A DNA stretch of 64,000 nucleotides from Streptomyces xanthochromogenes (lineage in GTDB: Bacteria > Actinomycetota > Actinomycetes > Streptomycetales > Streptomycetaceae), in the NCBI RefSeq assembly GCF_014650455.1, contig NZ_BMUZ01000009.1, positions 124,001 to 188,000 on the forward strand, given 5' to 3'. Each line of letters begins with the position of its first letter. Position 1 is the first letter of the stretch. The notes under the pieces are model-generated. The model made no database searches and was not told where the DNA came from. It was given only the letters and a program-made list of their open reading frames with translations. Shown piece after piece: positions 41,594-50,806 of the stretch. A program made the translations under genes and the position numbers.

Positions 41594-43420
41594 ATGCAGA
41601 TTCGCGATCTCCCCTACACGGATCCAGGCGAACCGGATGTCCGCTCGGGTCCCCGCTTCCTTTACTGGCTGGGCCGCAACCAGCTCGGCGGGCAGCTCAA
41701 GGCCCTCGGCTGGGGTCTGCTCCAGCAGTGCGGCATCGCCGGGCTGCCGCTGACCGTCGGCTTCGCCGTACAGGCCGCCATCGACCGCTCCGGCAACCGG
41801 CTGGCGCTCGCCGCGGGCCTGAACGTGCTGCTCGGCTGTGCCATCGCGCTCGGCGAGATGATGCTGCACCGCACGGCGGTCACCAACTGGATCACCGCGG
41901 CCGCCCGGGTGCAGCAGCTCCTCGCCCGCAAGACGGCCGAGCTCGGCTCGGTGCTCACGCGCCGGGTCGCGGCGGGCGAGGTGGTGGCCGTGTCGACCGG
42001 TGACGTGGAAAAGATCGGCTGGTTCGTGGAGGCGCTCTCGCGCTTCGCCGCGGCCGCCGCCGCACTGGTGATCATCTGTGTCGGGCTGCTGGTCTACGCG
42101 CCCGCGCTCGGCATCGTCGTCGCGATCGGCGTACCCGTACTCGCCCTGGCCGTCCTGCCGTTGCTGCCGCGCGCCACCAGACGCGCCGACGCCCAGCGCG
42201 AAAAGGCGGGCCGGGCAACGGAGTTGGCGTCCGACACGGTCGCCGGCCTGCGGGTCCTGCGCGGCATCGGCGGCGAGGAGCTGTTCCTCGGCCGCTATCG
42301 CGAGGCCTCGCAGGAGGTCCGCAGGGCAGCCGTGCGCAGCGCCCGCATGTGGTCGCTGATCTCGGCGGTCCAGGTGCTGCTGCCCGGACTGCTGCTCATC
42401 ACGGTCGTCCTGTACGGCGCCCACCTGGCGCTCGCGGGACGGATCTCGGTGGGCGAACTGGTCACCGTGTACAGCGCGGTGACGCTGATGATGTACCCGC
42501 TGCAGCACTTCGAGGAGATCGCGATGGCGTACTCGTTCTCGCGCCCCTCCGCGAAGCGGGCCGCACGGGTGCTCGCGATCCAGCGGGTCACCGACCCGGC
42601 CGGGACGGACACGGGGGTGCCGTCCGGGCCGTCCGCGGTTCCGCCGTCGGGCGACCTGCACGACCCGGTGACCGGGCTGCTGGCACCCGAGGGCCGGCTC
42701 ACGGCCGTGGTCTGCGGCGACCCGGACGCGGCCGGACGGCTCGCGGACCGGCTCGGCGGGCATCCCGCCGAATCGGCCGGGGAGTCCTCGGTGCTGCTCG
42801 GCGGGGTGGCCCTCGACGGGCTGCCGCTGGAGAGCGCCCGCACCGCGGTCCTCGTCCAGGACAAGGACCCGGTGCTGCTCTCGGGCACGCTCCGCGAGCT
42901 GCTCGACGTGCCGTCGTCCGGACAGGTCCAGGCGGCGGACGCGCTGGCGGCTGCGCAGTGCGGCGACGTACTGGAGGCCCTCGCGCAGGCGTCGGTGGAC
43001 CCCGGGCAGGACCCGATGGCCACCCGGATCACCGAGCGCGGGCGCTCGCTCTCGGGCGGTCAGCGTCAACGCCTGGCGTTGGCACGGTCGTTGGTGACCG
43101 ACCCGGAGGTCCTCGTCCTGGACGAGCCGACCTCGGCGGTCGACTCGCACACCGAGGCGCGGGTCGCGGCGGGCATCCGGCGGCTGCGGGCCGGGCGCAC
43201 CACGGTCGTGTTCACGTCGTCGCCGCTCCTGCTCGACCTGGCCGAGCGGATCGTGTTCGTGCACGACGGCGAGGTCGCTTCGGTCGGTGTGCACCGCGAG
43301 CTGGTGCACACCGACGCCCGCTACCGGGCGGTGGTCACACGTGAGACGGACGAGGACGGGCCGAAGGCGATGCGGCGGCAGACCGCCCCGGCCATGGAGA
43401 AAGTGGAGGAGACGGCATGA
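41594..43420 (+). CDS. heterodimeric ABC exporter subunit with degenerate Walker A
   Basis: This 608-residue half-transporter has a six-helix membrane domain (about 35-315) and an unusual ATPase domain. The Walker A position reads AVVCGDPDAAGRLADRL, lacking the GKS/T lysine, and the H-loop reads VVFTSSP, lacking His. The signature (LSGGQRQRLALARSL) and Walker B (VLVLDEPTSAVD) are intact. It therefore probably cannot form a catalytic site of its own but supplies LSGGQ to the partner. The stop overlaps the partner's start (ATGA at 43417-43420). ATG 41594 is preferred because AAGGA precedes it and the upstream frame is low quality. Confidence 0.88.
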   Translation: MQIRDLPYTDPGEPDVRSGPRFLYWLGRNQLGGQLKALGWGLLQQCGIAGLPLTVGFAVQAAIDRSGNRLALAAGLNVLLGCAIALGEMMLHRTAVTNWITAAARVQQLLARKTAELGSVLTRRVAAGEVVAVSTGDVEKIGWFVEALSRFAAAAAALVIICVGLLVYAPALGIVVAIGVPVLALAVLPLLPRATRRADAQREKAGRATELASDTVAGLRVLRGIGGEELFLGRYREASQEVRRAAVRSARMWSLISAVQVLLPGLLLITVVLYGAHLALAGRISVGELVTVYSAVTLMMYPLQHFEEIAMAYSFSRPSAKRAARVLAIQRVTDPAGTDTGVPSGPSAVPPSGDLHDPVTGLLAPEGRLTAVVCGDPDAAGRLADRLGGHPAESAGESSVLLGGVALDGLPLESARTAVLVQDKDPVLLSGTLRELLDVPSSGQVQAADALAAAQCGDVLEALAQASVDPGQDPMATRITERGRSLSGGQRQRLALARSLVTDPEVLVLDEPTSAVDSHTEARVAAGIRRLRAGRTTVVFTSSPLLLDLAERIVFVHDGEVASVGVHRELVHTDARYRAVVTRETDEDGPKAMRRQTAPAMEKVEETA

Positions 43421-45198
43421 TCGGCGTGGCAGCACCGGAGTACGACCCGGCGGCCCCGCAGTCGGCCACCACCCTGCCGGTGGGCACCCCGGCGACGGTC
43501 CGCGCGTACGTGCGCGAACTCATGCGGCGCCACCGCAGGGCGTTCACGATCCTGGTCGCGGTCAACGCCGTCGCCGTCGTCGCGTCGATGGTCGGCCCCT
43601 ACCTGCTCGGCGGCGTCGTGGAAGACCTGTCGAACGGGTCGCGCGACCTTCAACTGGGCCGAGTGGCGGCCCTGTTCGCGGCCGCGCTGATCATCCAGAC
43701 GGTGTTCGTACGGATGGTGCGGCTGCGCGGCGGGATGCTGGGCGAGGAGATGCTGGCCGATCTGCGCGAGGACTTCCTGGTGCGGTCGGTGGGGCTGCCG
43801 CCGAGCGTCCTGGAACGGGCCGGTACGGGCGATCTGCTGTCCCGGATCACCACGGACATCGACCGCCTGGCCAACGCGATGCGCGAGGCCGTGCCGCAGC
43901 TCGCCATCGGCGTCGTGTGGGCGGCGCTGCTGCTCGGCGCGCTCGGCGTCACGGCTCCGCCCCTCGCACTCGCGGTACTGATCGCGCTGCCGGTGCTCGT
44001 GACCGGGTGCCGCTGGTACTTCCGGCGGGCCCCTGCGGCCTACCGCTCGGAGGCCGCAGGGTACGCGGCGGTCGCCTCCGCGCTGACCGAGACGGTGGAC
44101 GCGGGGCGCACGGTCGAGGCGCACCGTCTGGGCGCGCGCCGGATCGCCCTGTCCGACCAGCGGGTCAAGGAGTGGACCGCGTGGGAGCGGTACACGCTGT
44201 GGCTGCGGTCGGTGCTCTTCCCCGTGGTCAGCATCACGCATATGACGATCATGGTGTCGGTGATCACGATCGGCGGGGTCTTCGTCCTCAAGGGCTGGAT
44301 CACGGTCGGCCAGCTCACCACGGGCGCGCTGCTCGCCCAGATGCTGGTCGAGCCGGTCGGGCTCATCCTGCGCTGGTACGACGAGCTCCAGGTCGCCCAG
44401 GTGTCGATCGGGCGGCTGGTCGGCGTCCGGGACATCGAGCCGGACACGGGGGACGCGGGGGTGCGTCCCGAGGGACGCCACGTCGCGGCGGACGAGGTCC
44501 GCTTCGGCTACCGCGAGGGCGTGGACGTGCTGCACGAGGTGTCGCTCTCGGTGGCTCCGGGCACCCGGGTCGCCCTGGTGGGCCCCTCGGGCGCCGGCAA
44601 GTCGACCCTGGGGCGGCTCCTTGCGGGGATCTACTCACCGCGTGAGGGGCGGGTCACGCTGGGCGAGGCCGAGCTGTCGCGGATGCCGGCGGAGCGGGTG
44701 CGCGAGCACGTCGCCCTGGTCAACCAGGAGCACCACGTGTTCGTGGGCTCGCTGCGGGACAACCTCCTGCTCGCCCGCACGTGCGCGCAGGACGCCGAGC
44801 TGTGGGCGGCGCTCGGGGCGGTCGACGCGGACGGATGGGCGCGGGCCCTCGCCGACGGGCTCGCCACGGAGGTCGGCTCGGGCGGACTGTCCCTCACCCC
44901 GGCCCAGGCCCAGCAGATCGCGCTGGCCCGGCTGGTCCTCGCGGACCCGCACACGCTGGTCCTGGACGAGGCGACCTCGCTCCTGGACCCGCGCGCGGCC
45001 CGCCATCTGGAGCGCTCGCTGGCCCGCGTCCTGGACGGCCGCACGGTGGTGGCGATCGCGCACCGGCTGCACACCGCGCACGACGCGGACGTCATCGCGG
45101 TGGTGGAGGCCGGCCGGATCGTGGAGCTGGGGAGCCATGAGGAGTTGGTGGCGGCGGGTGGCGCGTATGCGGCGCTCTGGCGCTCCTGGCACGGATAG
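43417..45198 (+). CDS. heterodimeric ABC exporter subunit with degenerate signature motif
   Basis: This 593-residue half-transporter has Walker A (LVGPSGAGKSTL), Walker B (TLVLDEATSLLD) and H-loop (VVAIAHRLHT) intact, but the signature is LTPAQAQQIALARL instead of LSGGQ. Together with the upstream subunit, one composite ATP site is complete (Walker A, B and H-loop from here, LSGGQ from the partner) and the other is degenerate at several positions. This is the logic of asymmetric heterodimeric exporters. The substrate is unknown. ATGA overlap indicates coupled translation. Confidence 0.88.
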   Translation: MIGVAAPEYDPAAPQSATTLPVGTPATVRAYVRELMRRHRRAFTILVAVNAVAVVASMVGPYLLGGVVEDLSNGSRDLQLGRVAALFAAALIIQTVFVRMVRLRGGMLGEEMLADLREDFLVRSVGLPPSVLERAGTGDLLSRITTDIDRLANAMREAVPQLAIGVVWAALLLGALGVTAPPLALAVLIALPVLVTGCRWYFRRAPAAYRSEAAGYAAVASALTETVDAGRTVEAHRLGARRIALSDQRVKEWTAWERYTLWLRSVLFPVVSITHMTIMVSVITIGGVFVLKGWITVGQLTTGALLAQMLVEPVGLILRWYDELQVAQVSIGRLVGVRDIEPDTGDAGVRPEGRHVAADEVRFGYREGVDVLHEVSLSVAPGTRVALVGPSGAGKSTLGRLLAGIYSPREGRVTLGEAELSRMPAERVREHVALVNQEHHVFVGSLRDNLLLARTCAQDAELWAALGAVDADGWARALADGLATEVGSGGLSLTPAQAQQIALARLVLADPHTLVLDEATSLLDPRAARHLERSLARVLDGRTVVAIAHRLHTAHDADVIAVVEAGRIVELGSHEELVAAGGAYAALWRSWHG

Positions 45199-45292
45199 CC
45201 TGCGGCGCGCGGCAGGGGGCTCGGCACCCGGTACCGGGCCCCCTCCCCTCCCCGGCCCACCGGGGCTGGGCCCCGGGCCCCCGTTCGCTGTC

Positions 45293-45358
45293 CCTGGCGG
45301 ACTTGTTCGCTATTCCTGGCGGACTTGTTCGCTATTCCTGGCGGACTTGTTCGCTGTC
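45293..45358 (+). repeat. 22-bp tandem repeat, three copies
   Basis: Copies of a 22-bp unit beginning CCTGGCGGACTTGTTCGCTA lie at 45293-45314, 45315-45336 and 45337-45358. The first two are identical and the third differs at its end. A partial unit (GTTCGCTGTC) precedes them. They lie 95 bases after the ABC exporter stop, outside any gene. Confidence 0.95.
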
Positions 45359-45361
45359 CCT

Positions 45362-45630
45362 GCGGACCGTGCGGGGCTGGTCGCGCAGTTCCCCGCGCCC
45401 CTCAAGGGGCACCTCATCGCCGGCGCCCGCACACCCAAGCCTCGCTTCACGCTCATTCCGCGGACCGCGCCGGGCTCGTCGCGCAGTTCCCCGCGCCCCT
45501 CAAAGGGCACCTCATCGCCGGCGCCCGCACACCCAAGCCCCGCTTCACGCTCATTCCGCGGACCGCGCCGGGCTCGTCGCGCAGTTCCCCGCGCCCCTCA
45601 AAGGGCACCTCATCGCCGGCGCCCGCACAA
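45362..45630 (+). repeat. 98-bp tandem repeat, about 2.7 copies
   Basis: Units start with GCGGACCG at 45362, 45460 and 45558, an exact 98-base period; the third copy breaks off near 45629. Each contains CGCGCAGTTCCCCGCGCCCC, a sequence dispersed in many streptomycete intergenic regions. An inverted copy of that core lies at 45684-45705. Apparent open frames here have no ribosome-binding site and simply read through the repeats. Confidence 0.95.
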
Positions 45631-45652
45631 CCGAAGACCCCTCCGCCCTTTT

Positions 45653-45693
45653 CCGCGCCCCTGGCGGGGCCCGGTGGGCCTTCAGGGGCGCGG
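45653..45693. terminator. hairpin between convergent genes
   Basis: CCGCGCCCCT (45653-45662) pairs perfectly with AGGGGCGCGG (45684-45693). The 3' arm is part of the inverted copy of the repeat core. It lies between the ABC exporter and the convergent membrane hydrolase gene. The rest of 45199-45836 holds no gene. Confidence 0.6.
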
Positions 45694-45836
45694 GGAACTG
45701 CGCGAGCGGCCACGCACGGTCTGCTGTGGTCGGCGGCGCGCCACCCATGCCCCCGGAGGGTTTCGGGAAGGGGTGGGGCGGGGCGATCCCCGCCGGAGGC
45801 GGCCCTCGGAGGCGGCCCCCCGAGGCGGGCCCGGCC

Positions 45837-46628
45837 TCAGATGAAGTTCAGGGCCCCCGCCGCGCCCACCCCGCCCAGCACCATGAACGCCGGCATCAGA
45901 ATCTTCAGCTCGACCCAGCTGCCCGCACGGAAGCGCATGGCCTTGGGCGGCCCGAGCGGCGCCCAGCGCTTGCGACCGAGCGGGATCGGCCACAGGATCG
46001 GGCAGCCCGAGACGGTCAGCGCGTCACCGATGTCGTGCACCAGGGCGCCGAGAATGATCGGCAGGCCCAGCCAGAGGTACTCCTGGCCGGGGCCGGTGAA
46101 CAGCCAGTCCGAGCCGTTGCCGGGCTTGTCGAGGACGCCGGCCAGGATCCACGCGCTGGTCGCCCCGAGCAGCCACACCAGGACGTCGCTGGAGACGCGG
46201 GCGGCCCGCCACAGCAGGCCTTCCACCGCGAGGACCAGATGGACGAAGAGGATGGTCAGGACCGCCCAGCGCCCGCCGAACACCGCCGCCGCCGAGGCAC
46301 CCGCCCCTATCAGGACGGCCCACAGCCAGGTGTGGGTCAGCGTGCGGTGACCGCCGTTGCGGCGCGGGTCGCCGGGGCCCCGGGTCGCCTTGTAGACCGC
46401 GTGCGAGAGGTCGTCGACGATGCCGCACAGCGCCTTGGACACCGGCCCGAAGGCGCGCGAGATCGTCGCCGACTTGTGGTCGAGGTCGGGCGCGAGCGCC
46501 GCCCCCGCCGTGATCAGGGCTCCCACGACCAGTACCGGCCACGGCATGGCGTACCCGGTGGCGGCCGCGGCCGCGCCCACCCCTAGCCAGGCCGCGGCCC
46601 CCGACAGTGAGTGCGCTGGTCCCATCAT
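45837..46628 (-). CDS. membrane-bound metal-dependent hydrolase, YdjM/DUF457-like
   Basis: This 263-residue polytopic protein has an early His/Asp-rich motif (GPAHSLSGAAAW, ALAPDLDHKSATISR), RNGGHRTLTHTWLW, and a late GALVHDIGDALTVSGCPILWPIPLGRKRW stretch. That is the arrangement of YdjM/LexA-regulated DUF457 membrane hydrolases, whose substrate is unclear. Several membrane segments lie between the motifs. The ATG ATG pair at 46628/46625 is chosen over 46646. It is divergent from the helicase gene with about 140 bases between starts. Confidence 0.85.
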   Translation of the reverse strand: MMGPAHSLSGAAAWLGVGAAAAATGYAMPWPVLVVGALITAGAALAPDLDHKSATISRAFGPVSKALCGIVDDLSHAVYKATRGPGDPRRNGGHRTLTHTWLWAVLIGAGASAAAVFGGRWAVLTILFVHLVLAVEGLLWRAARVSSDVLVWLLGATSAWILAGVLDKPGNGSDWLFTGPGQEYLWLGLPIILGALVHDIGDALTVSGCPILWPIPLGRKRWAPLGPPKAMRFRAGSWVELKILMPAFMVLGGVGAAGALNFI

Positions 46629-46772
46629 GGCCGTGCCCCGCCCCATTCCTCTTGCTCAGCAACCCAGTTGACGGCCCGTCCGCGGACGGGCCGAGCTGGC
46701 AGCCTACCTGCGATGATCTTCGCGCCGGTGGCCGGTTCCCGCTTCGGGCCCCGCGCCAGGCAAGATGGGGGC

Positions 46773-49286
46773 GTGACCCTTATCGATCAGCTGCCGCCGA
46801 GTGCCGACCCCGATGCCCTCTTCGAGGCTTTCTCCACCTGGGCCGAGGGCCAGGGCATCACCTTGTACCCGGCCCAGGAGGAGGCGCTGATCGAGGTCGT
46901 GTCCGGGGCCAACGTGATCCTCTCCACCCCCACGGGATCGGGAAAGAGCCTGGTCGCGGCGGGTGCGCACTTCGCGGCGCTGGCCCGGGACGAGGTCACC
47001 TTCTACACCGCGCCGATCAAGGCGCTGGTCTCGGAGAAGTTCTTCGACCTGTGCAAGCTCTTCGGCACCGAGAACGTCGGCATGCTGACCGGTGACGCCT
47101 CCGTCAACGCGGACGCCCCCGTCATCTGCTGTACCGCCGAGGTCCTCGCCTCGATCGCGCTGCGCGACGGCAAGCACGCCGACGTCGGCCAGGTCGTCAT
47201 GGACGAGTTCCACTTCTATGCCGAGGGCGACCGCGGCTGGGCCTGGCAGATCCCGATCCTGGAACTCCCGCAGGCCCAGTTCGTCCTGATGTCCGCCACG
47301 CTCGGCGACGTCTCGATGTTCGAGAAGGACCTGACGCGCCGCACCGGCCGCGAGACCGCGGTCGTCCGCTCGGCCAGCCGGCCCGTGCCGCTCTCGTACG
47401 AGTACGTGACGACGCCCATCACCGAGACGCTGACCGAGTTGCTCGAAACCCGGCAGGCGCCGGTCTACATCGTGCACTTCACGCAGGCCCAGGCGGTCGA
47501 GCGAGCGCAGTCGCTGATGTCGATCAACATGTGTACGCGCGAGGAGAAGGACAAGATCGCCGATCTGATCGGCAACTTCCGCTTCACCACCAAGTTCGGC
47601 CAGAACCTGTCCCGTTACGTCCGGCACGGCATCGGCGTGCACCACGCGGGGATGCTGCCCAAGTACCGCCGTCTGGTCGAAAAGCTGGCGCAGGCAGGCC
47701 TGTTGAAGGTCATCTGCGGCACCGACACCCTCGGCGTCGGCGTCAACGTCCCCATCCGCACGGTGCTGTTCACGGCCCTGACGAAGTACGACGGCACCCG
47801 CGTACGCACCCTCCGGGCCCGCGAGTTCCACCAGATCGCGGGGCGCGCGGGCCGGGCCGGCTTCGACACCGCGGGCTATGTCGTGGCGCAGGCGCCCGAG
47901 CACGTCATCGAGAACGAGAAGGCGCTCGCCAAGGCCGGCGACGACCCGAAGAAGCGCCGCAAGGTGGTCCGCAAGAAGGCCCCCGAGGGCTTCGTGGGCT
48001 GGTCGGACACCACCTTCGAGAAGCTGATCGGCTCCGAGCCGGAACCGCTGACCTCCCGCTTCCGGGTCACCAACATCATGCTGCTCTCGGTGATCGCCCG
48101 GCCGGGCAACGCCTTCGAGGCGATGCGCCACCTCCTGGAGGACAACCACGAGCCGCGCAAGGCGCAGCTGCGGCACATCCGCCGGGCCATCGCGATCTAC
48201 CGCTCGCTGCTCGACGGCGGCGTGGTGGAGCAGTTGGACACGCCGGACGCCGAGGGCCGCACGATCCGGCTCACCGTCGACCTCCAGCAGGACTTCGCGC
48301 TGAACCAGCCCCTGTCGACGTTCGCGCTCGCCGCCTTCGACCTCCTGGACCCCGAGTCGCCGTCGTACGCGCTCGACATGGTCTCGGTCGTCGAGTCGAC
48401 CCTGGACGACCCGCGCCAGATCCTCGCCGCGATGCAGAACAAGGCGCGCGGCGAGGCCGTCGGACAGATGAAGGCGGACGGGGTCGAGTACGAGGAGCGC
48501 ATGGAGCGGCTCCAGGACATCTCGTACCCGAAGCCGCTGGAGGAGCTCCTGTGGCACGCGTACAACGTCTACAAGAAGTCGCACCCGTGGGTCGGTGACC
48601 ACCCGGTGTCGCCGAAGTCCGTCATCCGTGACATGTACGAACGGGCGCTCACCTTCACGGAGTTCACGTCCTGGTACGAGCTGGCGCGCACCGAGGGCAT
48701 CGTCCTGCGCTATCTGGCGAGCGCGTACAAGGCGCTCGACCACACCATCCCGGACGATCTGAAGACCGAGGACCTGGAGGACCTGATCGCCTGGCTCGGC
48801 GAGATGGTCCGCCAGGTCGACTCCTCGCTCCTCGACGAGTGGGAGCAGCTCGCCAACCCCGAGGTGCAGACCGCCGAGGAGGCCCAGGAGAAGGCCGACG
48901 AGGTCAAGCCGGTCACGGCCAACGCCCGCGCCTTCCGGGTGCTCGTGCGCAACGCGATGTTCCGCCGGGTGGAGCTGGCGGCCCTGGACAACCTCACGGC
49001 GCTCGGCGAGCTGGACGCGGAGTCCGGCTGGGACGCGGACGCGTGGGGCGAGGCGATGGACAAGTACTGGGACGAGTACGACGACCTCGGTACCGGCCCC
49101 GACGCGCGCGGACCCAAGCTGCTCTCCATCGAGGAGGACGCGGCGCACGGGCTCTGGCGCGTCCGTCAGGCGTTCGCCGACCCGAACGGCGACCATGGCT
49201 GGGGCATCAGCGCGGAGGTCGATCTGGCGGCCTCCGACGAAGAGGGCCGTGCGGTGCTGCGCGTCACCGACGTCGGCGAACTGTGA
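46773..49286 (+). CDS. DEAD/DEAH-type helicase with DUF3516 C-terminal domain
   Basis: This 837-residue protein has Walker A (STPTGSGKSLVAAG, about 53), motif II (MDEFHFYA, about 148), motif III (LMSATLGD), motif V region (GTDTLGVGVNVPIRTVLFT) and motif VI (HQIAGRAGRAG, about 355). A long DUF3516 region runs from about 420 to the end. Ski2-like helicases of this type are conserved in actinobacteria and probably act on RNA; the specific role is not established. GTG 46773 with GATGGGGG upstream gives the usual N-terminus (TLIDQLPPSADPDALFEAF). Confidence 0.9.
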   Translation: MTLIDQLPPSADPDALFEAFSTWAEGQGITLYPAQEEALIEVVSGANVILSTPTGSGKSLVAAGAHFAALARDEVTFYTAPIKALVSEKFFDLCKLFGTENVGMLTGDASVNADAPVICCTAEVLASIALRDGKHADVGQVVMDEFHFYAEGDRGWAWQIPILELPQAQFVLMSATLGDVSMFEKDLTRRTGRETAVVRSASRPVPLSYEYVTTPITETLTELLETRQAPVYIVHFTQAQAVERAQSLMSINMCTREEKDKIADLIGNFRFTTKFGQNLSRYVRHGIGVHHAGMLPKYRRLVEKLAQAGLLKVICGTDTLGVGVNVPIRTVLFTALTKYDGTRVRTLRAREFHQIAGRAGRAGFDTAGYVVAQAPEHVIENEKALAKAGDDPKKRRKVVRKKAPEGFVGWSDTTFEKLIGSEPEPLTSRFRVTNIMLLSVIARPGNAFEAMRHLLEDNHEPRKAQLRHIRRAIAIYRSLLDGGVVEQLDTPDAEGRTIRLTVDLQQDFALNQPLSTFALAAFDLLDPESPSYALDMVSVVESTLDDPRQILAAMQNKARGEAVGQMKADGVEYEERMERLQDISYPKPLEELLWHAYNVYKKSHPWVGDHPVSPKSVIRDMYERALTFTEFTSWYELARTEGIVLRYLASAYKALDHTIPDDLKTEDLEDLIAWLGEMVRQVDSSLLDEWEQLANPEVQTAEEAQEKADEVKPVTANARAFRVLVRNAMFRRVELAALDNLTALGELDAESGWDADAWGEAMDKYWDEYDDLGTGPDARGPKLLSIEEDAAHGLWRVRQAFADPNGDHGWGISAEVDLAASDEEGRAVLRVTDVGEL

Positions 49287-49320
49287 CCCACACCCCCTGT
49301 TCCGGAAGGACCGCGACGAC

Positions 49321-50202
49321 ATGACCAACCCGGCGGAGAGACTCGTCGATCTGCTCGACCTGGAGCAGATCGAGGTCAACATCTTCCGCGGCCGCAGCCC
49401 CGAGGAGTCCCTCCAGCGGGTCTTCGGCGGCCAGGTCGCGGGCCAGGCCCTCGTCGCGGCCGGGCGCACCACGGACGGCGAGCGCCCGGTGCACTCGCTG
49501 CACGCCTACTTCCTGCGTCCGGGCCGGCCGGGCGTGCCGATCGTCTACCAGGTGGAGCGGGTCCGCGACGGTCGCTCCTTCACCACGCGGCGGGTCACGG
49601 CGGTGCAGCAGGGCCGCACGATCTTCAATCTGACGGCCTCCTTCCACCGCCCGGAGCCCGGCAGCATCGAGCACCAGCTGCCGCCGCGTCTGGACTTCCC
49701 CGAGCCGGAGTCGCTGCCCACGGTCACCGAGGAGATCCGCGAGCACCTGGGCGCGCTGCCGGAGGCCCTGGAGCGGATGGCGCGCCGCCAGCCGTTCGAC
49801 ATCCGGTACGTGGACCGGCTGCGCTGGACGCCCGAGGAGATCAAGGGCGCCGATCCGCGCAGCGCGGTGTGGATGCGTGCGGTGGGCCCGCTCGGCGACG
49901 ACCCGCTGGTGCACACCTGCGCGCTGACGTACGCGAGCGACATGACGCTCCTGGACGCGGTGCGCATCCCGGTCGAGCCGCTGTGGGGGCCGCGCGGCTT
50001 CGACATGGCCTCGCTCGACCACGCGATGTGGTTCCACCGCCCCTTCCGGGCCGACGAGTGGTTCCTGTACGACCAGGAGTCCCCGGTCTCCACGGGCGGC
50101 CGGGGCCTGGCCCGCGGCCGGATCTACGACCGCGAGGGCCACTTGCTCGTGTCGGTGGTCCAGGAGGGGCTCTTCCGCCCCCTCACCCCGGCCACCGACT
50201 GA
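49321..50202 (+). CDS. tesB: acyl-CoA thioesterase II
   Basis: This 293-residue double-hotdog protein has FGGQVAGQALVAAGRT and HSLHAYFLRPG in the N-terminal half. The second half has SLDHAMWFHRPFRADEWFLYDQESP, containing the conserved Asp, and GRGLARGRIYDREGHLLVSVVQEGLFR, containing the Gln. TesB hydrolyses acyl-CoA to free acid and CoA. GGAAGGA precedes ATG 49321, 34 bases after the helicase stop. Confidence 0.93.
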   Translation: MTNPAERLVDLLDLEQIEVNIFRGRSPEESLQRVFGGQVAGQALVAAGRTTDGERPVHSLHAYFLRPGRPGVPIVYQVERVRDGRSFTTRRVTAVQQGRTIFNLTASFHRPEPGSIEHQLPPRLDFPEPESLPTVTEEIREHLGALPEALERMARRQPFDIRYVDRLRWTPEEIKGADPRSAVWMRAVGPLGDDPLVHTCALTYASDMTLLDAVRIPVEPLWGPRGFDMASLDHAMWFHRPFRADEWFLYDQESPVSTGGRGLARGRIYDREGHLLVSVVQEGLFRPLTPATD

Positions 50203-50233
50203 TCAACTCACCTTTTTCCAGAAGGAGTTACCG

Positions 50234-50722
<489 letters not shown>

Positions 50723-50736
50723 CCCCCTGCGCGCGA

Positions 50737-50770
50737 AGGCGCCCCGCCCTCGTCCGAGGGTGGGGCGCCT
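50737..50770. terminator. bidirectional terminator
   Basis: A 15-bp stem with one G-T pair joins 50737-50751 to 50756-50770 around a 4-base loop. It separates the glutathione peroxidase gene from the convergent acyl-CoA dehydrogenase gene. Confidence 0.85.
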
Positions 50771-50806
50771 GGGCCTCGACCGGATCTTGGGGCCGCGCTC
50801 CGCGCG

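Noticed and set aside
45293..45630. Possible CRISPR array
   Set aside because: The 22-bp units have no spacers and the 98-bp units are identical throughout rather than repeat-spacer alternations; no cas genes are present.
45303..46586. Long plus-strand frames through the tandem repeats
   Set aside because: They only read through intergenic repeats and the antisense of the membrane hydrolase, with no ribosome-binding site or family.
46704..49472. Minus-strand open frame of 922 codons
   Set aside because: It is antisense to the DUF3516 helicase and lacks recognisable domains or codon bias.
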